DNA of 64,000 nt, from assembly GCA_001414485.1 (NCBI GenBank), contig LLEY01000025.1, forward strand, positions 455,394-519,393, in the 5' to 3' direction. This document shows positions 1-11,800 of this stretch, piece by piece (position 1 is the stretch's first letter; every line of letters starts with the position of its first letter). This stretch comes from Calycina herbarum (taxonomy: Eukaryota > Ascomycota > Leotiomycetes > Helotiales > Pezizellaceae). Below the pieces are notes generated by a model, which saw only the letters and a program-made list of their open reading frames with translations, ran no database searches and was not told the origin of the DNA. The position numbers and the translations under genes are program-made.

Positions 1-727
1 AATACGAACTTTAAGAGGAAAGATGACTGTAGTAGATAGTAAATTGTCGTACTACCACTTATCACTCTCTCATGGCCAACGTTCTACTTGATCTCGGAAG
101 TAGATGAAAATTCGACGGCAATACGACTGCAAAACTTGCTTATTTAGACGGTTCCTAGTGTTTTCAAACATTTTGCCGGCGGCGTTTGACAATTGTAATG
201 CTTTAAAATTGCCTCTTCTAAGGCGTTGGACTTTCTCCTAGGGACTAGGTGTTGCAAAGGTCCGCCGATTTTTGGAAACTCGGCTTGATTGCACTCGATG
301 ACTTTTTACATCAAGCTTACCGTGGTCAAATTATACAACAAATGCGAAGGTGGCCAGTTCTGTATCCTATAGGACGTGGTCTCTTCAATTGATCTTCTTT
401 GTTCTGGTGTTATAAGCACGTATTTTGAGCTGTTGGATGTACCTTTAATTTGTTAGGAATTGTCTTTACTAAGTCCACAAGTCAAAAATGAGTCTTCACG
501 AAAGTTCAAAGGAGTTTTGCAAATTAAGCGAGTTTTCATTGTGTATCTGTCTATCTTGACGAATAAGAGGGTATCTTGTTAAATTGTACAAGAAAAGAAA
601 TTTCCCACTTAGATTCCTGATCTAAGTGTCCTTGTTATCGTACAATAGTAGAACCTTGCGTAAAGCTCTCAGAGTTTTACAAAGGGGGATTCAACTACAA
701 CCATTCTCTCATTGCTTGAACCCATCA
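1..727. other. No gene seen
   Basis: No open frame with recognisable protein features lies here. The short plus-strand frame that begins near 626 is antisense to the 3' end of the LPMO gene. The region probably holds the 3' flank of that gene. Confidence 0.6.
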
Positions 728-1861
728 TTAAACAGAGTTAATGATAGTCAATCCCTGGCCCGCTCCAGGAGTACAACGAGTTCCAGGGGCGAGAGGAGTC
801 TTGCCGACGAAGTTACCTCCAGTACAAGTACTGAAGCTTACTCCGTCGGGGTGACAGAGCAAGTAACCGTCGATACAAGTTCCGGATGGAGTTGCTGGAG
901 CTGGAGATGATGCTGATGCTGAGGGTTGAGGTGTGGCCGAGAATGAGGATGGCTTTACTGGGACGACGGAGGTGAAAAGTGTGCTTAGAGGGGCACTTGG
1001 CTTGGCTGTTGACGGTGGTGGTGCTGGAGCACTTGCCGGTGATGAAGGAGCTGGTGAGGTGGATGGCGGTGGTGCAGGAGCTGTGGAAGATGGAGCCGTG
1101 GAAGGCGAACCTGAAGCCGGAGATCCTGAATCAGCGGTAGCTAGAGGGTTTCCATCACAGGTTGCCTTGATGAGGTTTTCAGTACCTTCGGGGTGATTAA
1201 CGACTGATCCCGGTTTGGGGTATTGGATTGCCTTTTGTGCTGCTCGTCCATTTTCCGTTGTGCAGCCTTTACTAACCTCCCCAAGGTTTGCCATGAAAAT
1301 TGGGGGCAAATTCTTGAGAGCATCTTTGGGGGGAGCGCTAGTACTACCCGGAATTGAGATTGGAAAACAGTTCATGTAAAACTCGGTTCCGCCTGAAATG
1401 CGATTGATCCAAGAAACACTTCCTGTGTAGTTTCCAGGGGGTACGGTAGTAGGAATTGTGAACTCCAATTTGTCGGTCGGGCTTTTACCGTCCTCGAGGT
1501 TTCCCTTCTGGTTTGCCATTGGAAATCCACCTTCCCAAGAGACTATTTCGCGAAAGTCACTGTTCGTCTTGCTTGGTTCGTGCCCGGGGAGTAGTGAGAC
1601 CTGACCAGATCCACCACCGTGGATTGCAGTGCCGATGAAGGAGATAGATTGGCTCTCACCAACCTTCATCAAGGTAGGGCCAGTCCCATTGAATTCCAAC
1701 TTTGTGGTGCCGGGAGGCATCTTGCATGGCCAGTCGGATCCATCGGGTTCGAGTGGGTTGAAGTGACCGAAAGCTGGGAATGCGAAAGGCTTCGGGTTCT
1801 CAAGGATGAGGTGCCCACTTGCGCTAGCAAGGAGGGTGGCGAGCAAACTTGTGGTGTACAT
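728..1861 (-). CDS. AA11-like lytic polysaccharide monooxygenase with C-terminal X278-like module
   Basis: A single-exon secreted copper enzyme of 377 aa, predicted to cleave chitin-like or other polysaccharides oxidatively. The start at 1861 gives a signal peptide (MYTTSLLATLLASASG) whose cleavage exposes an N-terminal His (HLILENPKPF). That is the first arm of the LPMO histidine brace. The second His lies in AIHGGGSGQVSL, and the conserved aromatic segment EFYMNCF resembles the AA11 core. After the catalytic core (about residues 17-235) comes a Pro/Ser/Ala-rich linker of about 100 residues. A Cys-rich C-terminal module follows (CIDGYLLCHPDG ... GTRCTPG), like the X278 domains of AA11 enzymes. 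The frame is open upstream to 2119, but those 86 codons do not look like protein and would bury the signal peptide. AA11 usually has HGGGSCQ; the Gly in place of Cys is a divergence. Family level is firm, substrate is not. Confidence 0.85.
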   Translation of the reverse strand: MYTTSLLATLLASASGHLILENPKPFAFPAFGHFNPLEPDGSDWPCKMPPGTTKLEFNGTGPTLMKVGESQSISFIGTAIHGGGSGQVSLLPGHEPSKTNSDFREIVSWEGGFPMANQKGNLEDGKSPTDKLEFTIPTTVPPGNYTGSVSWINRISGGTEFYMNCFPISIPGSTSAPPKDALKNLPPIFMANLGEVSKGCTTENGRAAQKAIQYPKPGSVVNHPEGTENLIKATCDGNPLATADSGSPASGSPSTAPSSTAPAPPPSTSPAPSSPASAPAPPPSTAKPSAPLSTLFTSVVPVKPSSFSATPQPSASASSPAPATPSGTCIDGYLLCHPDGVSFSTCTGGNFVGKTPLAPGTRCTPGAGQGLTIINSV

Positions 1862-3359
1862 GACGAATGTCTTGTGGTTTGGAGTTGAAGTTGTAAGGTT
1901 AAGCGTGGAAATGTAAAGTTGGTGTGGATTGCAAGGTAGGGCGTGAGTGCGATAGCGAGACTGAAACTTCGACGACGGAAAGAAGATATAAGACCTCGTC
2001 GTGCCAGCGCTGTTTGTAAAGTGAAAATAAAGAGGACTTGTGGTAAATTGAACAATAAAACTTTTTAAATGAAGTCTCCAGAGACAATAGCTTTGTTGAA
2101 GGAGTGAATGAAAGAGCAAAAAATGGGTATCAAAAGAATATAGACAAGGAGAATGGTAATGGTGGAAGCATTGTCCACTTGAACTTTGGGAAATATCATT
2201 CTCATATACTTTGACAGTAAAACAGGGAGTCAGACAAAGGTCCAGTTGTAAAGACCAGAGTGGAAATCTCTGCTGACCATAGGTTCATTTTGAGAAAACA
2301 ATCACGAATGGCTTTAACCAGTGAATGACCTCAGCTGCACAGCTCAGGGGAGAGCGCAACAGCCCTGACCAATGACAACCGAAGCAAGTCACGTGACATC
2401 AACCACATGAAACAAACTACTCTGATTTTGGAAACTGTCAGAATTTTGAAAAAATTGTGATAAGGAGGCTTATTACTGTAAGCGAAACGTAGAAGATGAT
2501 GACCAGATGTTGCCACCATGAAACTAGACCGCAATAGAGTCAGAATAGGCTCAAAAGGGGGTCCAGACACTCACAAAACACATGCGGAAAACCCACGTGC
2601 AAACCAACTTTCAGGTCATAAGACTGGCACAGTCTAACAGCGAGTGAAAAATCTTAGATTATCATTCTAGGAATCTTTATTGTAACACAGGCCTAGATGT
2701 CTTTACAAACTGGCCCAAGGCACGGTGTAAGATGGGGAGGAATCCAACATTAAGCGACTCTCCCTAAAGCCTGATGGGCATTTTGGACCTGCCCTTCTCG
2801 GAATACTACTAATTCATCAATCGTAAAAGCAAACTTTAAACTACGCATTAAATCCCCAATGCAAAAAACAGCGGAAGCAACTTTACTGCGCACATCTCAG
2901 CCTCAAAAATGAGGGTCAAATATAAATAAGCGACCAGCAATTCAGCTACCCCATCAAACTTCACTCTCAATATATCGTACCATTCCAAGTTGCCAACTTA
3001 CATTGTTAAAATCACCGAAATGAACTTGATTGGAGTGATTATCTAGGAATCCTCCATTTTTCTGCATTGAGAAGGATTGTGATGTCAAGTTACAAATGTC
3101 CTGCATTGCTTGAAGTAGAATCAAACGTGCAACATTAATCAAAGATCCTCTCAATAAGAGTGAAAAGACAAGGTAAACTGAATAAAATGGATATTGCGGC
3201 GTGTTGTTGAAACTCTAATCGTCGTCGAAGACAATAAAGGCAGACTTCGAGCAATGGTTGAGTATCATATATATACCACTCACTCGCTCACAAGGAAACA
3301 CAAATATCATAACCACCCATCATTCAATATCATCTTCATCATAACGCAGCCTCCTCATC
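1862..3359. other. Divergent intergenic region, no gene seen
   Basis: This 1.5-kb spacer separates the divergent LPMO and hydrolase genes and must contain both promoters. Short frames (for example 2331-2570 and 2954-3154) show no family features. Pyrimidine-rich stretches upstream of 3360 are consistent with a fungal core promoter, but I could not fix a TATA box or a transcription start. Confidence 0.5.
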
Positions 3360-4266
3360 ATGGATCAAACGAACTTAACATTTACACTCGCAGGAGGTAG
3401 AACTCTGGGGTACGCTCTGCACGGCTCTTCATTTCCAGACGCAATTCCAGTTCTTCATTTCCACGGCTGCATAACCCCTGGCTACGAAGCAGCAATTCTC
3501 GCTCCCCACGCCCTCTCCCTGAATATCAAAATAATTTCCATTGATCGTGCCGGAATGGGATTGTCAACTTTCCAAGAAGATCGTCGCGTTCTCGATTGGC
3601 CGGGAGATGTTCTCGAACTCACCGACGCACTTAACATCAAGAAATTCTCAATACTGGATTGTTCTGGTGGTGCAGTATACGCTTCTGCATGCGCGCATAC
3701 AATTCCAGTTGAGATATTAGTGGTTGTGGAGGTGATGGGTGGTGCGTATCCAGCTCATGTTCCGGCTGGAATATTTAAACCATTTGCATAATTTTATTTT
3801 TTCGGTGAGTATTTCTCATCTTGTTGGTTCAGCTATAAACGCACAATGGGGATCTCTGGCCCGGGGCCCTGATCCAACAAAATTCTACGAAGAGTGTGAG
3901 AAGGAAATGGTCAAGAGGCCGGAGGTAGATCAAAAGTCTTTGAAGGGATATGAGAAAACTGCGCTTTATGATCCGATGAGAGAGGCGTTTATAAATGACG
4001 GGAAGGCGATTGGATTGGATTTGAAACTTACAAGTCCTGATGTTGGGAAGTGGGGTTTCAAGCTGGAGAATGTGAGGTCTGGAGAGAGGAGGTGCAAGAT
4101 AAAACTTTGGCATGGTGGAAATGATGAGAGTACTCCTGTAGCGATGGCGGAGCAGATTGTGGGGGAGTTGAGAAAGGTTGTTGAGGATCAAGGACATGTG
4201 GGGATTTCGATTCATTATGCGGATGTTGTGTTGAAGGACATTTTGTCAAAGGTAAATGTCGGATAA
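3360..4266 (+). CDS. Alpha/beta hydrolase fold protein
   Basis: Two exons, 3360-3741 and 3833-4266, joined by a 91-nt intron (GTGCGT...TTCAG), give 271 aa. The intron removes a TAA at 3789 and keeps phase 1. The N-terminal half has the hydrolase strand order, with an oxyanion-hole segment (VLHFHGCITPG) and IDRAGMGLS. The nucleophile elbow is DCSGGAVYAS, so the serine is kept but the usual first Gly is Asp. The second half supplies the acid in HGGNDESTP and the likely catalytic His in GHVGISIHYADVVL. The full triad is therefore present. The protein is shorter than typical family members (about 300 aa), and most of the lid between the elbow and the acid is missing. This could mean a wrong intron call or a real lid deletion. 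The substrate is unknown, and there is no signal peptide. Confidence 0.7.
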
Positions 4267-4468
4267 GCCAGAAGCTAGTGCATGTGGTGTGGTCTCAAGT
4301 CTTCTCTTTTTTTTGGAATTCCATGTGCCAACACGGCAAAGGCAGAAACAATGATACATTTATCAAGTGACGCAAAATACCATTAACCAACTTTCTACAA
4401 GAACGCTCAATCGCACCCCAGCTCCGATTCAAACACAAGTAATGTTACCTTAATGTATCTCTAACATC

Positions 4469-4827
4469 TTACAGACCATTATTTCGCAATCCCGCCGCAA
4501 CACTATTCACAATAGAGCCTTGTAGAGTGCCTAGCCCGAGTCCATCCGCCACTGTCTGAACGATATCACTGGCCAGTCCTCCTTTTCCCTTCGCTTCGGG
4601 GGCTGCAAAGGCACTGTGATAAAAAAAGGTCAGCGGTGGTGTACAGTGAAGGAATAAATATTTGCAATGTGAAGAGAACAGAAGAATGTTACTTACTTTG
4701 TGATGCTCGCAGATGCGTCAGACATCGCTGCTGCAGTATTGTCTTGACGTTGGTGGATAGGGATGGCAGCTGCAGATGCAAGTGTGCATATTGCAAGAAT
4801 CGTGGCGATGGTGGAATAGAACTTCAT
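4469..4827 (-). CDS. Small secreted protein, 91 aa, unknown function
   Basis: Two exons, 4827-4697 and 4613-4469, are separated by an 83-nt intron with GTAAGT donor and TTATCACAG acceptor, and phase is kept. The product is 91 aa. It starts with a clear signal peptide (MKFYSTIATILAICTLASA) followed by AAIPIHQRQDN, where HQRQ may mark propeptide processing. The mature part is Ala/Ser/Gly-rich and has an amphipathic C-terminal segment (DIVQTVADGLGLGTLQGSI). There are no cysteines in the mature region, which argues against a classic disulfide-rich effector. I do not recognise the family. Because exon 2 has no start codon of its own, simple frame scans miss it. Confidence 0.65.
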
Positions 4828-5574
4828 GGTTGTGTGGTAATATGATTTTGAGGAATGTTTTTGTGTAGAGAAAAGTGACTTGAATATATTTGTTTGTGAT
4901 ATCTCTGATTGAAAGATTTCCGGTTGTGACTCCTCGTTGAATTTATACAGAAAATGCCGAAAGGCCCATTCTCCATAGTCCTCGAAACCTCGGCTCAAAA
5001 TGTGATAATGACATCATTACTGCATCATTCTTAGAACTTTGAAGGCTAAACTATGCGTTCCAGAAAAGAGTGAAGCAAAATATATGGAGAAAAAGTGCTG
5101 CCGAGGTCCAAATGCCAATGCAATGACTTCCAAAAAGATTCTCACGAAGTCATCCTAAGCCTCACTATAGGAAAATTGCAAGGATGGGGAATTATATAAC
5201 TAGTAAAGAGTGATCAAACCAAAATACCGCATAACAAATGAAAATGGGGTCCAGTTCTACGGAGTCAGTTTTGCAAAGTATATAAGCGATGCGAGCGTGC
5301 TAGGAACAGGAGAGAACTTAAAACATAGTGGAATCTCAGTTTCTTGCCATGATCGAAGACTTCCCCGCTCTCAAAATCCCAACACACAAGTAATATCGCA
5401 AGACTACCGCGGGCCGTAAATTCTTCGATGATGATAAGGAATTGAAAAATGTGTGAGGTGTAGAAACGTGGCGTGCTCTAGGAAAAATACTGCGGATAAT
5501 ATGTTTTCTTGGGAAAAGATAGACTTCGGCATCTGAAATCTTATGGAGGTTCCAGGGCGTAGCCCCGAAAAAAT

Positions 5575-5598
5575 CCATGCTTTTTCTATAAAGCATGG
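5575..5598. repeat. Perfect 9-bp hairpin
   Basis: CCATGCTTT and AAAGCATGG flank a 6-nt loop. No T-tract follows, and no gene end is nearby that it would clearly terminate. Confidence 0.5.
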
Positions 5599-5643
5599 AA
5601 GGTTCCGAGAAATAAGAATATACCATTATTACAAAAATGTGAC

Positions 5644-5756
5644 TTTGAAGCGGAAAAACTACATCAAGAAAGTAAACATTCATTGAGTTCGAGTAAAGAG
5701 TACAGTAAAAGAATTCCTAACTTATAACTCCTTGAGTATTGTTTTTCCGCTTCGAA
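5644..5756. repeat. Imperfect inverted repeat, 16-nt arms
   Basis: The left arm TTTGAAGCGGAAAAAC (5644-5659) and the right arm GTTTTTCCGCTTCGAA (5741-5756) are complementary with one mismatch across an 81-nt spacer. This could be a worn foldback element. There is no clear target duplication. Confidence 0.4.
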
Positions 5757-6555
5757 AAAAAAAAAAAAGAAACCTCCTCCCCGGTGCACGCTTTTCAAAG
5801 GCGGAGAAGTTTTAGTAGCTTTTACTACAAACCCTTGTGCTTTCGAGATATTTGGCCAGAAATGAAGAACAATGATGACGAAGGATATAACCAGTAGATA
5901 ACAGAGGATAAAAAGAAAAGATGATAAAATAGAATGGGGTTCAACTTTCTTATAACCTGTAATCTCTCAAATATACGAATAAGAACAAGAAAACGTAGAC
6001 GAAAGCATAATTCACAGTATAAAAAGTGCATGCTAACCACAAAAAGCCCTATAAGTCAAGCCAGAGTGTTAAAGCACGGAAAAGCGGCCGTAGCGTTGCA
6101 AAATATGGCAAGTGATGCGAAGATGGTAATCGATGCGAGTCTGGGAACGAAGGGGAGAGAGAAAGAGCACGGAAGACTTACCGGTAGGAAGAGAAGTCAG
6201 TGGATGTGGCGGTGTTCCTGTGGCGGCGTAAAGGTTAGCGCGGGATTTCCTACCAACACCAACTCATCCAACCAAATCAAGGACCTTATTCTGTCTTGAT
6301 ATTGCCCCTTTCACCCTTTCAGTCTATGCATCGAGAACCGCTACAAAACAGCAGCAGGTCTGTTACCGTGTTCCCATTGAGGGCTCAATAATACACGTCA
6401 CAGCCAACGCGCCCTCTTGAGACATGGAATGGAATTGCTTTTCCAGGACCTCAGGGGAATGCGGCTGAAATCTCCAAGAAGATGTTCGGAGGGAGTACAG
6501 AGGTATTTACTGTCTTTCCTTGCACTCTTCCATCTATTCTTCATTATATTGCGAC

Positions 6556-8056
6556 ATGGTCTCTCAACGAGCCTTCGTCCGCATCTTCCTGTTTGTCGCC
6601 CTTGGGTTTTTTGTTATTTTTCAGCTCTTTCGCGTCATCAATCGACCCAACTCCCGATACAAGGAAGTATACAAAACCGCCGTGTCTGGCAAGAAGGCCG
6701 TATTTGTTCAAGGCGTCGCAGACACCGAGATCGATGGCCCCTTCGAAAGCAGTTCGTTGAAAGCCTTGTGCCAGAACACCACATGGACGCCGGGCTTGAT
6801 AATCAAATGCGAACCTCCCTCAGGCGGAGTCGGCGTAGTTCGAAATGTCTATCTAAACTGCCTACGTTTTGCCATTGAAGCAGGAGGTAAAGTCCCCGGA
6901 TCATTCTGTATAAAAATCGCTGACAACACTAGCAACTTCATTCATCATTCCCGAGATGATCGGTCGCGGAAAAACCATGATAGCTGGACGAAGTAAACAA
7001 AATCCTCTTCTCGTCGATGCCTCCGACCCCTTCGAACGCTTCTTCGACCTCGAACACTTCACACGATCGCTGGGCAGCGCATGTCCTCAAATACACCTCA
7101 TAGCACACGCCAACGAGCTATGGAATAAACCATCGACAGCGAAGCCCATAAAACTCGATCCCTACGATCTCAGTCCTTTGCATATCACAGACCAGGTTCT
7201 AGCAGCACCGGGAAAATGGGCGGAGGCATTTCATAATTATCTCGATGCTATGCATCCGAAGCCCTTCTCGGAAGCTCTACCGGTTCTCGTTACTTTCAAG
7301 AAACCTCTCCTCGAATTCCCGCTTTCTTACGATGATCCACATCTAGTCGCGAACTTTGGAAAGTTGTTGCGGTTTAGGGCGGATGCGCGACGATTGGCGG
7401 GAACGGTGTTATACGCTTTGGACAAAAATTATGGGTTGGGGCTCAAGGCAGACCATCAGGGTGTTCAACTGGGAACTTATTATGGTGCTCATCTGCGGAC
7501 AGAGGCTGATGCTATTGCTGCGAATTGGAATGCTTATAATCCTCAAACCGAAAACTACTTGAACCATGCGAATTCTTCGAAATTGAATGTCATCTACCTT
7601 GCATCGGGGAACGAGAAGGATAAGGGATATTTTACCGAAGACGCTTCGAGTTTCGGTATATCGGTTGCTACAAAGGAAGACCTGCTGAGTGGAAAAGGGT
7701 TCGAGAAGGAGCTCTCTGAAATGCACGCTCTTGGGTGGGAGCAGAAGCTTTTGATTGATTATCAAGTACTGTCGAGGAGTAGTGTCTTTGGGGGCACTCA
7801 CGAGAGCAGTTTTGCTTGGAATGTTGCAATGCGGAGGCATGTTGTTGTAGGAAATGGAAGTTGGACACCTGTTGGGGGTGAAGGTTCTACTTTTTCCAAA
7901 CGGCGTACAGGGATGGCAAGAGAGGAGCTTGGAAGAGGGAATAAAGCACCGACGAGTTTTCGATCTGGGGAGCGACAGAGTTTTGTCGATGATCTCAGTA
8001 CGGTTTTTGGTCCTTCGAGTGAAGGAAGGGTGTTTCAACTTAGCATGTGGCCTTGA
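6556..8056 (+). CDS. Type II membrane glycosyltransferase, O-fucosyltransferase-like
   Basis: Exons 6556-6886 and 6933-8056 are joined by a 46-nt intron (GTAAAG...ACTAG) in phase 1. They give 484 aa, with FAIEAG running into TSFIIPEMIGRG. The chosen ATG places one N-terminal membrane anchor at about residues 6-28 (RIFLFVALGFFVIFQLF), as in Golgi type II enzymes. The lumenal part has AHLRTEADA, which resembles the HLRxExD motif of GDP-fucose O-fucosyltransferase-like proteins. Further on are VIYLASG and a C-terminal GGTHESSFAWNVAM block typical of nucleotide-sugar binding folds. A conserved-looking end (RVFQLSMWP) just before the stop supports the 3' boundary. The assignment to this superfamily rests on those motifs; donor sugar and acceptor cannot be read. 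Confidence 0.7.
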
Positions 8057-8879
8057 TCACGGTTCATTTGGTCCATGGTTCAAACCTTGCCCCGGCGAGT
8101 TGCATGATTATTTTATTACTGATGTTCTAAATGAATTGTATGTTATTGCAAAGTAATATCATGTGTGTAATGTCAATTTCATCTGTGGTCGCGGAGTTAT
8201 CTCTTACAATTTCCAGTGCTACATTTCTGGTCATGAAAACCCCCAAGACTCCGAGTGGAGGAATAATACCTTATTCTCTGCTTTAGCCTGATTGTATTTA
8301 GGGCAGACTTTAACTTCTTTACTCCACTCTTCTCGGGGTTTTCGTTGTTGCGGGGAAGTGGGGGAGATCGCGGGGTCGAACTCCTACGATCTTGGTGGAC
8401 TTGGATTTTTGTTTGGTTTTCTTGTCCCATACTATCTTCTGAACGATATTCTTCCAGCTTACTGCCAGGATGCGTTTAGATGCTCCTGATAGATGGCTCA
8501 AAGGTTGTTATTTCTTACTAGTGTGGCTTAAAGTTTCTATCTGACCAAAGCCGGGGAACGTCCTATACTTTCCAAAATGGAAAAGAAATCCCAATCTTAC
8601 GTCTACCACGTGGAAGATGGTCGTTCTTGTGGAACCAGTGTACCATTTCCGGGGAAACCTTCACATTTAACCATATTAACCTGCATTTGTGGACCTGGAA
8701 ACCTGCGGCTGCGGCTACGGATCTGGGAGATAGATGACGGGTAAAGGTGTTTCTATGTTATTGACAAGGATGAGCTTGAGCTTTATTTTCTTCTTACCTC
8801 GGGTCATCTTGTTCTTCAGAATTATAACATACATTAAGATGGCTACACCACCTAAATTGGGCTGTAAAGGCACGGCAAT
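8057..8879. other. Intergenic, no gene seen
   Basis: The region contains the 3' flank of the glycosyltransferase and the GH35 promoter. Frames here are short and lack family features. Confidence 0.5.
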
Positions 8880-11800
8880 ATGATTTCGTTTTCAAAGCTT
8901 GTCATGCTACTAAGTGCGGTAGCAGGTGTGAGCTCTTCTATTATTCCAACGCTACTTGAGAGCAAACAAAGTCCCAATGGATTGTCGATCCGGACGAGCA
9001 ATGAGTTTCAGGATGTGGTACGTTTATTTATTCTTTCGTCTTGCTTTCTTCAATTGATACTAATTCTCTTGCAAAAGGTCACTTGGGATGGGCATTCCAT
9101 AATGGTACACGGGAAGCGTGTTGTAATTTTGTCAGGCGAGGTAACTTTCCCAGTTCGAAGCCAACCCAGGTTGCCATTGACAAATCTTCCATTATAGATA
9201 CATCCATGGAGGTACGTTAAACACCCTGCGGGTTCCCTCCCCGCCCCCTCCTCAAAAAAATATCAAACTGACAATGCAAATAAACAGAATGCCAGTCCCC
9301 TCGCTCTGGCTCGACATCCTCGAAAAAATCAAAGCACTCGGCTTTAACACCGTATCCTTCTACATTCATTGGGGCCTCGTAGAATACGCCAAAGACGATT
9401 TCAACTTCGACGGTTTCCTCTCTCTAGAACCTCTCTTCGAAGCCGCCAAAAAGACAGGAATGTACCTCATAGCACGACCTGGTCCATACATCAATGCGGA
9501 AACAACAGGCGGCGGCAGCCCAGGATGGGGGACTCGTGTCCCAGGTGCCTGGAGGACGGGAAATCAGACATATTTCGATGCGATGGAGAATTACGTTCGC
9601 AGGATAAGTAGGATTTTGGCACCGGCCCAGATTACGAATGGGGGACCATTGATCTTGGTCCAGCCCGAGAATGAATATAGTTATTGTTTTGAGAGTCCGA
9701 ATTGTAATATTCCGTGGCCGCAGCCGGAGTATATGGATTTGTTGCAGAGGTTGATGAGAGAGGAGGGGGTTGTAGTGCCGACTATTACGAATGAAGTTGC
9801 GTATACTTCTTCTAATTATGCGCCAGGGTCGGGGTTGGGGGAGGTTGATATTAGGGGATATGATAATTATCCTCTCAGTAAGCTTTTACTATTCAGCCCA
9901 TTTGACTCTTGTTGACTTTAGATAGCTTTCATCTGTAATGCGACTTCAACTTGGGCAAACAACAAACTGCCTACGAACTTCTGGGAAGCTAACCAAAATC
10001 GTTCTGGAGGCAACCCAAATTCTATTCTAGAGGTGGGTTCTTCTTGTCAATCTCGTCGTCAAGGCTAACTTACGCTCCCCCAGACACAAGCTGGAGCCCA
10101 CGGCAGATGGGGATGGTTCAGTCCCGAAGATTGCGCCACATACACAGGTTCAGATTTCGAGCGAGTCTTCTACAAGAACTACGTCTCATTCTCCACCACA
10201 GTGATGAATCTATACATGGTAGCCTCTCCCCTCTTCCCGCAGCCAAAGTCGCTAATTTCTCGCAGATGTACGGAGGTACAAACTGGGGAAACATTGCTTC
10301 CCCTGCCACAATCACTTCCTACGATTACGGAAGTCCCATTAAAGAAAACAGACTCATTACGCGCGAGAAATACTCGGAACTCAAACTTCTTGCTCAATTC
10401 CTACGAGTTTCTCCTGCTTATCTTACTACGAAACCACTTAATCAGTGGCCTGTGAATACGGTTAATTCGAGTGTGTTTAGTACTAACTCTGATATTGCTG
10501 TCAATCAATTGGCTGATGTTGTGGGGAATAAAACTGTGTTTTGGATTGTCAGGTGAGCTTGGAAACTTATGAGATTTAGTTGGATTGAAGCTAATATGAT
10601 GGAATAGACATAATGTGTATAATTCTCTCGATAGTTCGTCATATAAGTTAAATGTCCCCACTAGTAGGGGCAAGGTTTCTATCCCTACGTTGGGTGGAAG
10701 TTTGAGTTTGAATGGCAGAGATTCAAAGGTTTGTTATTGGTTGTCTTCAATGCGTCGAATGTACTGATAATATCGCAGATCCACGTTACGGATTACGATA
10801 TCGGTGGGAATGTAGAAATTCTTTACTCGTCGGGAGAGATCCTCACTTGGTAACCACTTTTGTCATTTATTATTTCGTCGTTTTGCTTACACAAACCCCA
10901 GGAAAGAGTTTTCGGCCGAAACCATAGTCGTCATACACGGATTCCCTGGTGAAATCCACGAAACCGCATTTCTACTCCCCGGAGAAGATATTCCAATTAC
11001 TCAGCTCAGCGGTGCCTCTCTAGTAAATTCCATTGTCGCAAAAGGTATTGTAACAATCAATTACAAAATTACCTCTCCTCAAACCGTGCTTTCCATAGGA
11101 CCAAAACTCAAAGTCATAATCGTGACAAGAAACGCAGCATTCGATTTCTGGATCCCGTCGTGGGGGGATGGAAGTGCCATTGTCAGCAGTCCATATCTCA
11201 TCCGTTCGGCTGATCTGGAACACAGTGGAACTCTAGCTTTAAGGGGGGACTTGAACCAGACGCAAGGTGTAGCTGAAGTATGGGCGGATAAAAATGTGAA
11301 GAGTGTCAGTTTCAATGGAAAGGAAGTCAGGGCCGTCAAAACAAGTTATGGGAGTTTGAAGTTCGAGTTGAAGACTCAAACGGATCTGAAAGTTGAGCTT
11401 CCGAATTTGGGGACCTTGGAATGGGTATTTATCCCCCTCCCTCACCTCGACTTCAGAGCTAAAGATAATTAGAAATCCATCAACAACCTCCCAGAAACCA
11501 CACCGGAATTCGATGATTCTGCTTGGCCAAAAGCAGATCTCACCAGCTCAAACAATCCCCGAAAACCAACTACACCAACAAGTCTCTATGCAAGTGACTA
11601 CGGAGTAAGTCTCTCCGTCGTCTTCTCACTTCTCGCTAACAATTCAAAGTTCCACACAGGCACCATTCTCTGGCGCGGCCGCTTCACAGCTTCAGGTCTC
11701 GAAACAAACATCACAATTCTGATCCAAGGCGGAGCCGCCTTCTCCGCATCCCTTTATCTCGACGACAAACAGCTAACATACTACCCTGGAATCTACAACG

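Larger units (their letters stand above)
4828..6555. other. No gene seen; short inverted repeats
   Basis: This 1.7-kb stretch is AT-rich and has no frame with recognisable features. It contains a perfect 9-bp hairpin and a longer imperfect inverted repeat, listed separately, and a poly-A run near 5757. Confidence 0.5.

Noticed and set aside
1862..2119. Upstream extension of the LPMO frame
   Set aside because: It would hide the signal peptide and prevent an N-terminal His, and the sequence is low in protein character.
3805..3832. 28-nt GT-AG intron (GTGAGT...TTCAG) in the hydrolase gene
   Set aside because: It is too short, and the TAA at 3789 would remain upstream of it. The 91-nt intron 3742-3832 solves both problems.
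7854..8156. Alternative C terminus for the glycosyltransferase in another frame (GPWFKPCPGELHDYF)
   Set aside because: It reads plausibly, but the main frame ends in a family-like FQLSMWP stop, and no good splice pair joins it.
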